From Betaproteobacteria bacterium (lineage in GTDB: Bacteria; Pseudomonadota; Gammaproteobacteria; Burkholderiales; Casimicrobiaceae), in contig VBCY01000050.1 of assembly GCA_005882995.1 (NCBI GenBank), positions 1-51,205 on the forward strand: 51,205 nucleotides of DNA, in the 5' to 3' direction. This document shows, piece after piece, positions 27,123 through 36,139 of this stretch (the first letter of the stretch is position 1; every line of letters begins with the position of its first letter). The notes under the pieces are model-generated. The model saw only the letters and a list, made by a program, of their open reading frames with translations. It did not search any database and was not told the DNA's origin. Position numbers and translations under genes: made by a program.

Positions 27123-28457
27123 TCAGCCCTCCTTGCCGCAATCTCGCGGTGTGATGTTCTTCTCCTTCGCGTATTTCGCCGCAGATTCCTCGATCATCTG
27201 CCGGATCATCGCCTTGTCCGGGGCGATCCAGTCGCTGACGATCTTCCACTCGCTGCCATCCCAGGTCTGGAATTTCACCAGCCCCGATCCTTCGTGATCC
27301 GCGCAGGTCATCTTGAGCGGCGGCATCATGCCCAGCGCGTTAAGCGCCTTGAGCTTTCCCTCCGAGAGATCCAGGTGCTCGATGCCCCAGCGAATTTGAT
27401 CGGAGCTCATTACCTTGCCTTTGCCGAAATGCTCCTGCGCCGTGCGGATTGCTTCCACTGTGATGATGCCGTGCACGACGCCGCGCACCCAATAAACGCT
27501 GCCGACGCGGCTCTTATCCTCCATGTTGCCCTGACCCTTGGCGTAGACCACCTTCTTGATGTCCTGGACCAGCGGTAGCTTGTCACCCGAGACATTGAAC
27601 ACTGCGGCGGTGTATCCCTTCGCCGCCTCGCCGGCCGGAATCACATCCTCCTCGGAGCCGGCCCACCACACGCCGAGCATCTTGTTGCGCGGATAGCCAA
27701 CCTTGGCGGCGGATTTGATCGCTGTGGGATTCTGCACTCCCCAGCCCCACTGGATAACCCAGTCGGGTTTGATCTGGCGGATCTGCAGCCACTGCGATTG
27801 TTGATCGTTGCCAGGTAGCGGCACCGGAATTAGCGTCAGTTCGAATCCGAGCTTTTTGGCATAGGCTTCGAACACAGGGATCGGCTCCTTGCCGTACGCC
27901 GAATCGTGATAGAGATGAACGATCTTCTTGCCTTTGAGATTCGCCTCGCCTCCTTCCTTCTGCGCGATGTACTTGACCATCGCCGAGGCCTGGCTCCAGT
28001 AGGTCGTGATCATCGGGAATACCCATGGGAACACCGAGCCGTCGGCGGCGTCGGTGCGGCCATAGCCAATGGTAATCATCGGAATCTTGTCTGCGGCGAC
28101 GCGATCGATCAGGCTATAGGTAATGCCGGTCGAAAGAGGTTGCACCAGCGAAGCACCGTTACTACCCTGCTTTTTCAGCCGCTCGTAGCATTCAACGCCG
28201 CGGGAGTTGTTGTATTCGGTCTCGCACTCCGCCCATACCAGCTTGACGCCGTTGATTCCACCGTCCTTCATGTTGATGTAGTTCATGTAGTCGATGTAGC
28301 CGCCAAAAATCCCGGAACCCCCGGCAGCATACGCGCCCACGCGATACGACAGCAGCGGCACGAACTGCTCCGCCGCGAAAACCGTGCCGGCTGCCAGGAC
28401 GAGCCCGGCGCCAAACATCCACACGCACTTATTGGTGCGTTGCAATAAGCGATTCAT
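27123..28457 (-). CDS. Branched-chain-type ABC transporter substrate-binding protein (LivK-like)
   Basis: 444 aa periplasmic binding protein. Signal peptide about 1-29 (MFGAGLVLAAGTVFAAEQ). YIDYMNYINMKDGGINGVKL and YERLKKQGSNGASLVQPLSTG near the N-terminus, KKIVHLYHDSAYGKEPIPVFE, LGVWWAGSEEDVIPAGEAAKGY and RWGIEHLDLSEGKL are typical of the type-1 fold protein found in CoA-ligase-linked Liv clusters. ATG at 28457 has a strong GGAGG ribosome site. It would deliver an unknown organic acid (aromatic or fatty type by context) to LivHM. It now lies 5.6 kb from livM. Confidence 0.9.
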   Translation of the reverse strand: MNRLLQRTNKCVWMFGAGLVLAAGTVFAAEQFVPLLSYRVGAYAAGGSGIFGGYIDYMNYINMKDGGINGVKLVWAECETEYNNSRGVECYERLKKQGSNGASLVQPLSTGITYSLIDRVAADKIPMITIGYGRTDAADGSVFPWVFPMITTYWSQASAMVKYIAQKEGGEANLKGKKIVHLYHDSAYGKEPIPVFEAYAKKLGFELTLIPVPLPGNDQQSQWLQIRQIKPDWVIQWGWGVQNPTAIKSAAKVGYPRNKMLGVWWAGSEEDVIPAGEAAKGYTAAVFNVSGDKLPLVQDIKKVVYAKGQGNMEDKSRVGSVYWVRGVVHGIITVEAIRTAQEHFGKGKVMSSDQIRWGIEHLDLSEGKLKALNALGMMPPLKMTCADHEGSGLVKFQTWDGSEWKIVSDWIAPDKAMIRQMIEESAAKYAKEKNITPRDCGKEG

Positions 28458-28605
28458 GATCTGTCCTCCAAAAAGCCCCGTTTAGAGAGGGCGGTATCCA
28501 CAACGGGACAAGCATACCGGAATTGGTCGGGGCCGGCACCGCCGCTGCCATGGGCCTTGCTCACAGCGCGGGTGGCACTCTAAGAGTCGCGACGCATTTA
28601 CGCAA

Positions 28606-30543
28606 TCACTGCAACACCTTGACGGTCGCGCTCACTGCGAAAAGGCTCGTATTGCCGTTGTGCTGCAGCGTGCCCGTGAGCATGAGGTCGACGGGTTCCC
28701 CCGCGGGCGACCCACCCATGAAGGTCGCGAGGTCGTTCTTGTTGAACGCCACGAGATACGTGTGGCCGTCGCCGAATATCACCCCAGGGCCTTGTTGCAA
28801 CGTGCCCTCGGCCCTCACGTTGCTCAACGTCCACTCGGAGAACGTGTCCGATCCCGGTGGCACCGACAGCGCGATATAGAACAGCCCGCCGCTGCTGCGC
28901 AGATCCAGGGTCGGCGAGAACGGCTTTGCCTGCATGATGAACGGCGCAAGATAATCGCGCGCCGGAAGCTCGCTCGGCGGCTCGTCATTCAGATCGGCAG
29001 TGCAGGAGAAATTTCCCGCGGAATTCGTATCACCGGATCCAGCGTATCGCGGCTCTTGCGGATACGGGCACAGCGGTCGCGTCATCTGCACGCCGAGGTT
29101 CGCATTGTTATTGACGAACTTGGTGGCAACGATTCGCGTGGGCTCGACGCCGTTCTCGACCCACTGCATGAGAGCCGTCAGCGCATCGAATACGTTGGGG
29201 CCTGCGCCGCCCGAGCAATGCCCCATACCAGGAACCATGAACAAGCGAACGAACTCCTGCGCTTGAGCGAGTGTGAGATGCTGCTCGGACATGATGCGCT
29301 GGAAATAATTGATCGTGTCCTGCGAAACCACAATGGGATCAGCAAAGCCGTGGTACAGGAGCAGCTTGCCACCCGTGGATGCGAAGCGGCTCAAGTCGGA
29401 GTTCATGAAGTTCACCGACGGCGCGAGCACTGCGTCGACCTTCGCCATGTCGGCATCGAAGTCCACCGCCAGCGGATCGTAGTTCGCACCGAGCGCCCAC
29501 TTGTAGATGCCTTCGAAGTCGGGTTGCGTCGTGCCTTGCAGCGCGGTCCACCCGAGTTCGCTGCCGAGCGCCCAGCCGGGGTAGATGCGCTTGCCGGTGC
29601 GCGGATTGCGCGGACCGTCGTAGAACAGGCGCGCCGTCTGAACCTCGGATGTCGTTAGGCACGTGGGCGCGTCGGTGCCCGAGCACAGCAGCGATGCGGG
29701 GTCGAACATGCAATCCCTCGGATCGGTGAGATAACCCTCCGTCGCGAGGCCACCATCCCGGCCCACGCACGCGGCGAGCACCGCGTTGTTGAGCGAGCTG
29801 AGCTTGGCTGCCGAGATGAGGCTCGCGCCGGCCTTTCGCGGCACGGCGTAGTCCCATACGAATGCGGTATGCAGGTGCGTTCTGTTGTGTCCCGGCGCAC
29901 CAGCGAGGATTCCGTCGTAGTCGTCCGGGAACACCTGCGCTTCCTCCAGCCCCTGGTGACCTCCCGTCGAGCACCCGACAAAGTACGAGTAAGCGGCCGG
30001 CTGGCCATAGAACACTTCGATCAGCGTTTTCGCCGCGACCGTCATCTCGTGCGTCGAACGCGAACCGAAGTCCAGGAACTTCTCGGGATGACCCACGATT
30101 GCGCTGCCGTTGCCCCCGGTCGCCGGCGCAGTTCCCATGTCGGTTTGCGCTGCCGCAAAGCTCGCGCGGAGCGCCGTTGCAAGCGACGTATAGTTAATCG
30201 AGCCGGTATATCCGCCGCCGCCGAGCCCTTCATAGCGTCCGCCCCAGCCCGTGAGCGGCATCCAGATTTCGACGCGGATGCTCGAATCCGCAGAAGGCGC
30301 CATTACCAGCGCGACCCGGCAAAAATCGGGCAGTCCTGTGATCACCGCGCCTGTCGGTGGCGTGAAGGTGCCCCCGGTGATGGTTTGCGCGATCGTAATC
30401 GTTGTGAAAGGGATCGCGACGCCGGCGAGGCTTTCGCATGTTGCCCCCGACGCGGAACCCGCTGCGAGACCTGTGCCGGCGAGCATGTACGCGGCCGTCG
30501 TGCGGAGTGCTGAAGGTCGCCTGTTCTTCGGATGATCGTTCAT
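28606..30543 (-). CDS. Tannase/feruloyl esterase-family secreted esterase
   Basis: 645 aa. Signal peptide about 1-34 (TTAAYMLAGTGLAAGSASG). The tannase fold is evident: CESLAGVAIPFTTIT, FCRVALVM, the nucleophile motif GCSTGGHQGL (G-x-S-x-G), DYDGILAGAP, LLYHGFADPIV and GMGHCSGGAG with the C-terminal catalytic His preceded by a disulfide-type Cys. It would cleave ester bonds of phenolic acids such as gallate or ferulate esters, outside the cytoplasm. The C-terminal 140 residues form an additional beta-rich region. The ATG at 30543 has GAGGAG upstream. It lies 40 bp after the DUF6351 gene and is probably co-transcribed with it. Confidence 0.88.
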   Translation of the reverse strand: MNDHPKNRRPSALRTTAAYMLAGTGLAAGSASGATCESLAGVAIPFTTITIAQTITGGTFTPPTGAVITGLPDFCRVALVMAPSADSSIRVEIWMPLTGWGGRYEGLGGGGYTGSINYTSLATALRASFAAAQTDMGTAPATGGNGSAIVGHPEKFLDFGSRSTHEMTVAAKTLIEVFYGQPAAYSYFVGCSTGGHQGLEEAQVFPDDYDGILAGAPGHNRTHLHTAFVWDYAVPRKAGASLISAAKLSSLNNAVLAACVGRDGGLATEGYLTDPRDCMFDPASLLCSGTDAPTCLTTSEVQTARLFYDGPRNPRTGKRIYPGWALGSELGWTALQGTTQPDFEGIYKWALGANYDPLAVDFDADMAKVDAVLAPSVNFMNSDLSRFASTGGKLLLYHGFADPIVVSQDTINYFQRIMSEQHLTLAQAQEFVRLFMVPGMGHCSGGAGPNVFDALTALMQWVENGVEPTRIVATKFVNNNANLGVQMTRPLCPYPQEPRYAGSGDTNSAGNFSCTADLNDEPPSELPARDYLAPFIMQAKPFSPTLDLRSSGGLFYIALSVPPGSDTFSEWTLSNVRAEGTLQQGPGVIFGDGHTYLVAFNKNDLATFMGGSPAGEPVDLMLTGTLQHNGNTSLFAVSATVKVLQ

Positions 30544-30583
30544 GGTCTCCTCGTGGATCCGACGCGCCGGGGTAGTTACGACG

Positions 30584-32947
30584 TCAGAACGGCGTCGACA
30601 CCGGTGGCGGCGGAAGGGGCTGTCCGCCCGGGCCGTTGGCGAACGTGGTCGGTTCCGCATTTGTTTGTGCCACTCCCGGCTTGCTCCAGTCACAAACGCC
30701 GCTGGGGAAAACAGCAGCTAGACGAAATGCCTGATCTGGAGTGAACGTGACTCCGTTGTAGTCAGGACCGCTTAGGTTCAATGGCTTGAGCTGGCATTTG
30801 AAGATATTTTCCGCATAGGGGCCGCCTGCGGCGATATGAGGTGACGCCGCGTATTTAATCAAGCACGCCGCACTACCCAACCCTACGTCCTGAGACGCAT
30901 CCACTTGCGCGTCCGTCGTGCCCGGGGTGTTGAAACAGGCATCATGGACATCCGCAGGCTTGTTATTGATGACCTTCTGCTCGATTGGGGTCGCGCTGGA
31001 ATCGCCTTCGATCGCTGCGAGCCAACGGTCCATCATGAAGAACGACTGCTTGACCCCTGCTGCCCCCGAAGATCCGCCGGCGCCCGTGAAGAACGCACGA
31101 ATTACCTGATTGTTGTGTTGGCCATTGGCTCGATCCAGACGATCGCGCTCGGACCATGAGCGCCACGGCATGTGAATGTTCGGAACTTGGAGATCCGGGC
31201 GGATATCGATGATGGCCACCTTCGCAAGTTGCTTGGCGTCGGTGAGAATGCCGCTCTTGTAGACTGTCGCTAGCACGTCCGTTTGTGCGCCGTGGCGTGG
31301 AGCAGGAATCACCGGGTTCGCACTACTGCCACCCGTCCAAACCAAGTCGTTGGTGTAGATGCCCACCCCTTCGTTGAGACGCACAAAGTCTTCAACGGAG
31401 AGTGTTCCACCCTCTAACGCCGCGAGGCCGTACTGAACACCTATGTTGTCGTAAGGCAGCTTGGTCTTCGTGTTGCCATCGACGTCGACGAAGGTGCCCC
31501 ACTGCGGCGCCTGTATGTCGTGAATCGAGCAGCGCACTCCCTTTGGCCGAGCCATGGCGTCATAGACAATCCCGACCGGGAACCCTGCGCCACAGTTGCC
31601 TGCGATCGTTGGGTTCTGCGGATTAAGGAAAGACGTTACCCATGTGTTGCAATAGCCACCTCCACCTCCCAGCGCGGGCGTGGCATTCGGATGACCGTCG
31701 ATCGCCGCCTTTTGCGCATCCGTGAGCAACAAGCCGTTCGGCGTCGAGAAGTAGTTGCCGCGGAGGACACCACAATCCATCGTCTCGATCCACGTGCTTA
31801 CAGCGTCAGGATAACTCGACGACGGCTGAATCCCGTTCAGGAGCCCGGGCATGATGGTCGAGATATTCGTCTGCATCATCGAACCACCGGAGCCTCCATC
31901 GCTCATCGTGTAGCGGATCTCACCGTAGGTCTCAATGATGTGCTCCTTGACCATCATCATGGTCTCGGCGGCGATCAGTTCGTTGTTGTTCTGTGAGTGT
32001 TCAGTCGAACTCGAGTTGGCCGTCATGAAGCCGGCGGCGAGTGCGTTCTGGTCGAATATCGATGTCGCGCTTGGTGCAGCCTCATAGTGATTGGCCGACG
32101 TCGATGCACCCATCTTCCACATCAGCTTGCGATTCCAGCCTTTCTGCGGCGCCCAAGGGGCCCACGGTTGCGCCGGGTCGAAATAGGCGAGAATCTGATA
32201 GATCACTCGATTGATCGTTCCTTTTTCGAGACGAAGCAGGCTCTTCACAGTGTCGCCGCGGTCGTTTGTGAAGTCGGCGATATCAGCGTCGGCTGGTCGG
32301 CTCGCCAGATCGTAAGCTACGAAGCACGGATTGGTGCCAGTGATGGTCAACGTGCAACCCGAACCAACCTTGCTTGCCGGCTGGTAGTAGTACAGGAAGT
32401 CAGTCGATGTATCGCATTGAGCGTCCACCGGGTCGGAAGATAGTCCGCTGACCCTTGTCGCCGTCGTGCCGGACAAGCTAGGATCGTTCGGGGCGACAAC
32501 GGTGACCGACGTGGAAGCCTTCGTCGCACAGATCCAGGGCTGGATCTGTGCGCCACCGGAAAAAACGGGACCACTGATCGGATGATTGGTGATAGTGATT
32601 TTTGCTCCGCCGGCCGGTGTGCGAACCGCCAACACGTTGTCGCCGTTCTTTAGGCCCGTGAGCAATCCATAGATCCGTCCGTCACTGCGAAGTACAAAGG
32701 TCCCGGGAGGGACCAATGCGCCGTCGACAGTGGCCTTGATATAAGCCGGAACGTAAATTGGATTGATGTTGAGACCCGATGGCAGCACGACCTCAACCAA
32801 CGCGTCGCCACCGGATATCAGATCGGCCCTGTTCGAAAGCGTCTTGATCGACACTTGGGCGTTTGCCAGCGATGCCGCCGCGCAAGCAAAGAAGGCAGCG
32901 CTAATCAGAGCCGCAGGGACGCCCCTGTGGTGCCGGTTCCGTTTCAT
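30584..32947 (-). CDS. DUF6351 family secreted protein
   Basis: 787 aa exported protein of unknown function that I recognise as DUF6351. Signal peptide: HRGVPAALISAAFFACAAASLANAQ. A beta-rich N-terminus (SIKTLSNRADLISGGDALVEVVLP) is followed by a large region with GGSGGSMMQTN (resembling a serine-hydrolase elbow), WIETMDCGVLRGNYF, and a C-terminus ending PPPPVSTPF. Overall disposition resembles tannase-like hydrolases, but I cannot assign a catalytic triad. Start chosen at ATG 32947 because GGAGG lies 6 bp upstream; the ATG at 32953 has no spacing. It precedes the tannase gene, with a Crp-type gene divergent beyond its start. Confidence 0.8.
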   Translation of the reverse strand: MKRNRHHRGVPAALISAAFFACAAASLANAQVSIKTLSNRADLISGGDALVEVVLPSGLNINPIYVPAYIKATVDGALVPPGTFVLRSDGRIYGLLTGLKNGDNVLAVRTPAGGAKITITNHPISGPVFSGGAQIQPWICATKASTSVTVVAPNDPSLSGTTATRVSGLSSDPVDAQCDTSTDFLYYYQPASKVGSGCTLTITGTNPCFVAYDLASRPADADIADFTNDRGDTVKSLLRLEKGTINRVIYQILAYFDPAQPWAPWAPQKGWNRKLMWKMGASTSANHYEAAPSATSIFDQNALAAGFMTANSSSTEHSQNNNELIAAETMMMVKEHIIETYGEIRYTMSDGGSGGSMMQTNISTIMPGLLNGIQPSSSYPDAVSTWIETMDCGVLRGNYFSTPNGLLLTDAQKAAIDGHPNATPALGGGGGYCNTWVTSFLNPQNPTIAGNCGAGFPVGIVYDAMARPKGVRCSIHDIQAPQWGTFVDVDGNTKTKLPYDNIGVQYGLAALEGGTLSVEDFVRLNEGVGIYTNDLVWTGGSSANPVIPAPRHGAQTDVLATVYKSGILTDAKQLAKVAIIDIRPDLQVPNIHMPWRSWSERDRLDRANGQHNNQVIRAFFTGAGGSSGAAGVKQSFFMMDRWLAAIEGDSSATPIEQKVINNKPADVHDACFNTPGTTDAQVDASQDVGLGSAACLIKYAASPHIAAGGPYAENIFKCQLKPLNLSGPDYNGVTFTPDQAFRLAAVFPSGVCDWSKPGVAQTNAEPTTFANGPGGQPLPPPPVSTPF

Positions 32948-32998
32948 GTACATCCTCCATGGATGATTCGGCCGACGCGTACCAATAATCAACTTGGA

Positions 32999-33114
32999 CC
33001 ACATACTGAAACATGTGGCGCCCGCGTTTGGTCTTTTTGGGAATCGCGTTTCTATGGCCTTGAACGAGTTAATCTACAAGCAACACACAGTGAAGTTTGT
33101 CCCAAAAATGACAA
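32999..33114. promoter_or_regulatory. Divergent control region with three inverted repeats (DUF6351 / Crp-type gene)
   Basis: Three inverted repeats lie in the AT-rich 288-bp divergent gap. CCACAT (32999-33004) pairs with ATGTGG (33013-33018). TTTTTGGGA (33034-33042) pairs with TCCCAAAAA (33100-33108). TTGTC (33097-33101) pairs with GACAA (33110-33114), spaced 8 bp, which resembles a Crp/Fnr-type operator more than the others. They could be operators for the Crp-type protein at 33236; this is inference. Confidence 0.4.
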
Positions 33115-33235
33115 TTCTTGCCTGAAAGCGGTCGGGAATTGCCTGTCCTACGGCTGGGAGATCTGGCGATGCAAAGCGAAGAGCTATTGCAATTCTTATG
33201 ATGGAGCCGTTGACCATACCGCCAATGCCTCACGC

Positions 33236-33931
33236 ATGAAGCGCCGAGAATCCAAGCCTACGGTCCTCCGTGTCGCTCTGCTGGAGGCGCAATGGGCCTC
33301 ACATTTGAGCCCGGAACTTAAACGACGAGTGCTGGCAGAAACCGTGAGCCGGAAAATCTCGCTTGGAAGCTACGTTTGTCGGAAGGGGGAGCCTGCGAAA
33401 CACTGGATAGGTGTACTCGAAGGACTCGTCAAAGTCGCCAGCGTTTCACCGGAAGGTAAGCCAGTCAGTTTCATCTGCGTGCCGGCTGGTGGTTGGTTCG
33501 GAGAAGGCGCCTTGCTGAAGAACGAACGTCGGCTCTACGATGCGGTTGCCCTGCGCCCGAGCGTAGTCGCCTATATGCCTCGGGCAACCTTTATGCTTCT
33601 GGCAGATACAAGCGTCACATTCAATCGGTTTCTGGTGACGCAACTCAACGAACGATTGGGGCAGTTCGTCGCAATGGTCGAGCACGATCGGTTGTTGGGA
33701 CCGGAGGCGCGTCTCGCAGCCGAATTGGCCGCATTGTTCAATCCGGTTCTTTATCCAGGGAACCGGACGTCGCTACGGATTTCGCAAGAGGAATTGGCCC
33801 AGCTTGTGGGACTTCCTCGTCAGCGGGTCAACCTGGCGCTGAAACGGCTCGAGAAGGCCGGACTTCTTCAAACCGAATACGGAGGCATCACCGCCCTCGA
33901 TCTCGATGGGCTCCGGAGGTATGGGCAGTAG
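33236..33931 (+). CDS. Crp/Fnr family transcriptional regulator, divergent from DUF6351
   Basis: 231 aa. cNMP-type roll: YVCRKGEPAKHWIGVLEGLVKVA and VPAGGWFGEGALLKNERRLYDAVALRPS, then a dimer helix (VTFNRFLVTQLNERLGQF) and HTH with ISQEELAQLVGLPRQRVNLALKRLEKAGLL. The cassette has LLKNERRLYDAVA in place of the R-S-A of cAMP-binding Crp, so the effector is uncertain. Start ATG at 33236 (MKRRES); the frame runs upstream to 32855, but through the divergent promoter. Its place next to DUF6351 and tannase suggests it controls them. It is convergent with livM. Confidence 0.85.
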   Translation: MKRRESKPTVLRVALLEAQWASHLSPELKRRVLAETVSRKISLGSYVCRKGEPAKHWIGVLEGLVKVASVSPEGKPVSFICVPAGGWFGEGALLKNERRLYDAVALRPSVVAYMPRATFMLLADTSVTFNRFLVTQLNERLGQFVAMVEHDRLLGPEARLAAELAALFNPVLYPGNRTSLRISQEELAQLVGLPRQRVNLALKRLEKAGLLQTEYGGITALDLDGLRRYGQ

Positions 33932-34061
33932 CCACGGCGCTCGTCAAGTCGCGCGATGTCGACGCTCGTCCCGCTTAGACCTTCAAGATCGTTGACTGGC
34001 GGGACAAAGAAGGGTCGCGTCGTTACAGCACAATCGCTCTTTCCGGCCCGGGCGCTCAGCG

Positions 34062-35150
34062 TTAGTGCGGGAACGGCCACAGCCGCAGCTTCTCCTTGCC
34101 GATCTGCCACAACCGCGCGAGGCCGTGCGGCTCGACAATCAGAAAAAAGATGATCAGCGCTCCGAATACGACAAACTCCATGTTCGAAGTAATTGAAGCG
34201 GGCAGCGACGCATGCACCAGATCCTGAAGCAGCTCGTTCATGGCGTGGACCAGGACGCTGAGCAGGATCGGAAGCAAGGTGATGAACGCCGCGCCCAGGA
34301 AAGAGCCCAGTATGCTGGCTGCACCGCCGATAATGACCATGAACAGGATGCGAAAGGAGAGATCAAGCGTGAAAGCCTCCGGCTCGACCGTGCCGAGGTA
34401 GGCGTATGCATAGAGCGCACCGGCAACGCCGCAGTAGAACGAGCTCACAGCAAAGGCCATCAGCTTGGTGCGCAAGATGCGAATGCCGATCACCTCGGCA
34501 GCCACGTCCATGTCACGCACCGCCATCCAGGCGCGCCCGATGGAGCTGCGCACCATGTTCTTCGCTGCCAACGCCAGTAGAGCGACCAGCGACACCACGA
34601 GCAAGTACTTCATCAGCGGGGTGTCGAAGGAAATTCCCAGGATCTCCATCTTCTGCGCCGTGATGACTCCGGAGCTCGAATAGTTGGAAAACCACGGAAA
34701 TTTGACCAGCGCCCATACCACGAAGAATTGTGCGGCCAGCGTCGCAACCGCTAAATAGAAGCCCTTGATGCGCAAGCTCGGCAATCCGAAGACGATCCCC
34801 ACCAGCGCGGCGCAGCAACCGGCCAGAACAAAAGCGAGCAACAGCGGCATTCCCGGGACCCTCAGGACGAAGTTGTACGCGGCGAAGGCACCGACCGCCA
34901 TGAACGCCGCGCTTCCAAGCGAGAGCTGACCGGCATAGCCCGTGAGGATATTGAGCCCCAGGGCCGCGAGCGCAAAGATCAACGTGGGCACTAGAATGGC
35001 CGAGAACCAATATTGATTCGCCACCACAGGAATGACCAGGAACGCAACCACCAGGAGCACGACTACGCCGATGCGGTCCTGGCGAATCGGAAAGATTTGC
35101 TGGTCGGCTGCGTAAGTGGTCTTGAACTGCCCGGCTTCTCGATAGAGCAT
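34062..35150 (-). CDS. livM: Branched-chain-type ABC transporter permease (LivM)
   Basis: 362 aa LivM-type permease with about ten helices. LGLNILTGYAGQLSLGSAAFMAVGAFAAY is the conserved LivM signature; RIKGFYLAVATLAAQFF, RAWMAVRDMDVAAEVIGI (EAA loop) and FMVIIGGAASILGSFLGAAF follow. The N-terminus MLYREAGQFKTTY matches homologues in CoA-ligase-linked clusters, so ATG 35150 is the natural start. No Shine-Dalgarno precedes it; instead two copies of GACCCTACTTAGATG are read immediately upstream. Translation may depend on coupling or on reinitiation. See the repeat at 35148. Confidence 0.9.
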   Translation of the reverse strand: MLYREAGQFKTTYAADQQIFPIRQDRIGVVVLLVVAFLVIPVVANQYWFSAILVPTLIFALAALGLNILTGYAGQLSLGSAAFMAVGAFAAYNFVLRVPGMPLLLAFVLAGCCAALVGIVFGLPSLRIKGFYLAVATLAAQFFVVWALVKFPWFSNYSSSGVITAQKMEILGISFDTPLMKYLLVVSLVALLALAAKNMVRSSIGRAWMAVRDMDVAAEVIGIRILRTKLMAFAVSSFYCGVAGALYAYAYLGTVEPEAFTLDLSFRILFMVIIGGAASILGSFLGAAFITLLPILLSVLVHAMNELLQDLVHASLPASITSNMEFVVFGALIIFFLIVEPHGLARLWQIGKEKLRLWPFPH

Positions 35151-35262
35151 CTAAGTAGGGTCCATCTAAGTAGGGTCAGAGACGACTTTTCACTGAATGC
35201 GTAGGTGAAGGGTGAGAGTGGCGATAAAACCCGTCTCTGACCCTATTTACACATATTTACAC
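35148..35262. repeat. Palindromic element between livH and livM, abutting the livM start codon
   Basis: A perfect 14-bp inverted repeat TAGGGTCAGAGACG (35171-35184) / CGTCTCTGACCCTA (35232-35245) encloses 47 bp. On the livM side CATCTAAGTAGGGTC is tandemly duplicated (35148-35162 and 35163-35177) and takes in the livM start codon. On the livH side TATTTACAC is duplicated (35244-35252, 35254-35262) and takes in the livH stop. It looks like a mobile REP/MITE-type element with short flanking duplications; no transposase is nearby. Confidence 0.8.
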
Positions 35263-36125
35263 GCGATCGATACGCTTCTCACCGAACAATCCCTCCGGCC
35301 GCACAAGCAGGAACAGTAGCGCCAACACGTACGGGAACCATCCTTCGATGCCGCCTCCCACATGCGGACCAATGTAGACCTCGGCCAACTTTTCGCTCGC
35401 GCCCACGATCAGACCACCGACGATGGCGCCGGGAATCGATTCGAAGCCTCCCAGAATCAATACCGGTAACGCCTTGAGTGCGGTAAAGGTCAGCGCGTAT
35501 TGCACGCCATTGCGCGCGCCCCACATGAGTCCTGCCACCAACGCGACAAAACCTGCGACCGCCCAGACAATCGCCCAGATGTATTGCAAGGGAATGCCGA
35601 TCGACAGCGCGGCCTGGTGATCGTCCGCCACCGCGCGCAAGGCGCGGCCGATGCGGGTGCGCTGAAAGAAAATTGCGAGCGCCGCGACCAGCGCGCCTGA
35701 TACCACCGCGGCGAAAAGGTCGAACTGGCTCACGTTGAGACCGGCGCGGTCCATCAGCCAATCGAAGGGCTGGTCCTCGATTCCGAGTTCGAGTCCGCGT
35801 GGACTCGCTCCCCATATCATCTGCGTCACGCCCTCGATCAGGAAGGAAAGGCCGATGGTTGCCATGAACAGCGAAATCTGCGGCTGGTTGACCAGCGGAC
35901 GCAAGACGATGCGTTCGATCAGCAGGCCGAGAACCACCATGGCGGCCAGCGTGATCGGCAGAGCGAGCCATAGCGACAGACCGGATTCCTGCTGCAGCCC
36001 GACGAAGGTGAGCGCGGCGAAAAACACCATCGACCCCTGGGCGAAATTGAACACGCCGGAGGCACCAGCGAGTACATCACCCCGCTCAGGAGTCCGCCGA
36101 TCAGCACTTCGAAAAAGAATTGCAT
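35257..36125 (-). pseudogene. livH: livH permease gene with frameshifting internal deletion
   Basis: LivH-type permease read in two frames. The N-terminus from ATG 36125 gives MQFFFEVLIGGLLSGVMYSLV, then the reading frame breaks near 36063 and the conserved protein resumes in another frame at ASGVFNFAQGSMVFFAALTFV and continues intact to the stop at 35257 (RIDRV). Homologues have about nine residues (ALGFVLIYK-like) between SLV and ASGVF, so about 28 bp appear deleted at 36062-36065. The rest has IGLSFLIEGVTQMIWG, RALRAVADDHQAALSIGI and ALPVLILGGFESIPGAIVGGL. It follows livG by 14 bp. If real, the transporter lacks one permease subunit. Confidence 0.85.
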
Positions 36126-36139
36126 GATGTTCGGGTGCT

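Noticed and set aside
33968-34005. GTCCCGC / GCGGGAC inverted repeat between convergent Crp-type and livM genes
   Set aside because: 24-nt loop, 7-bp stem and no T-run; too weak to call a terminator.
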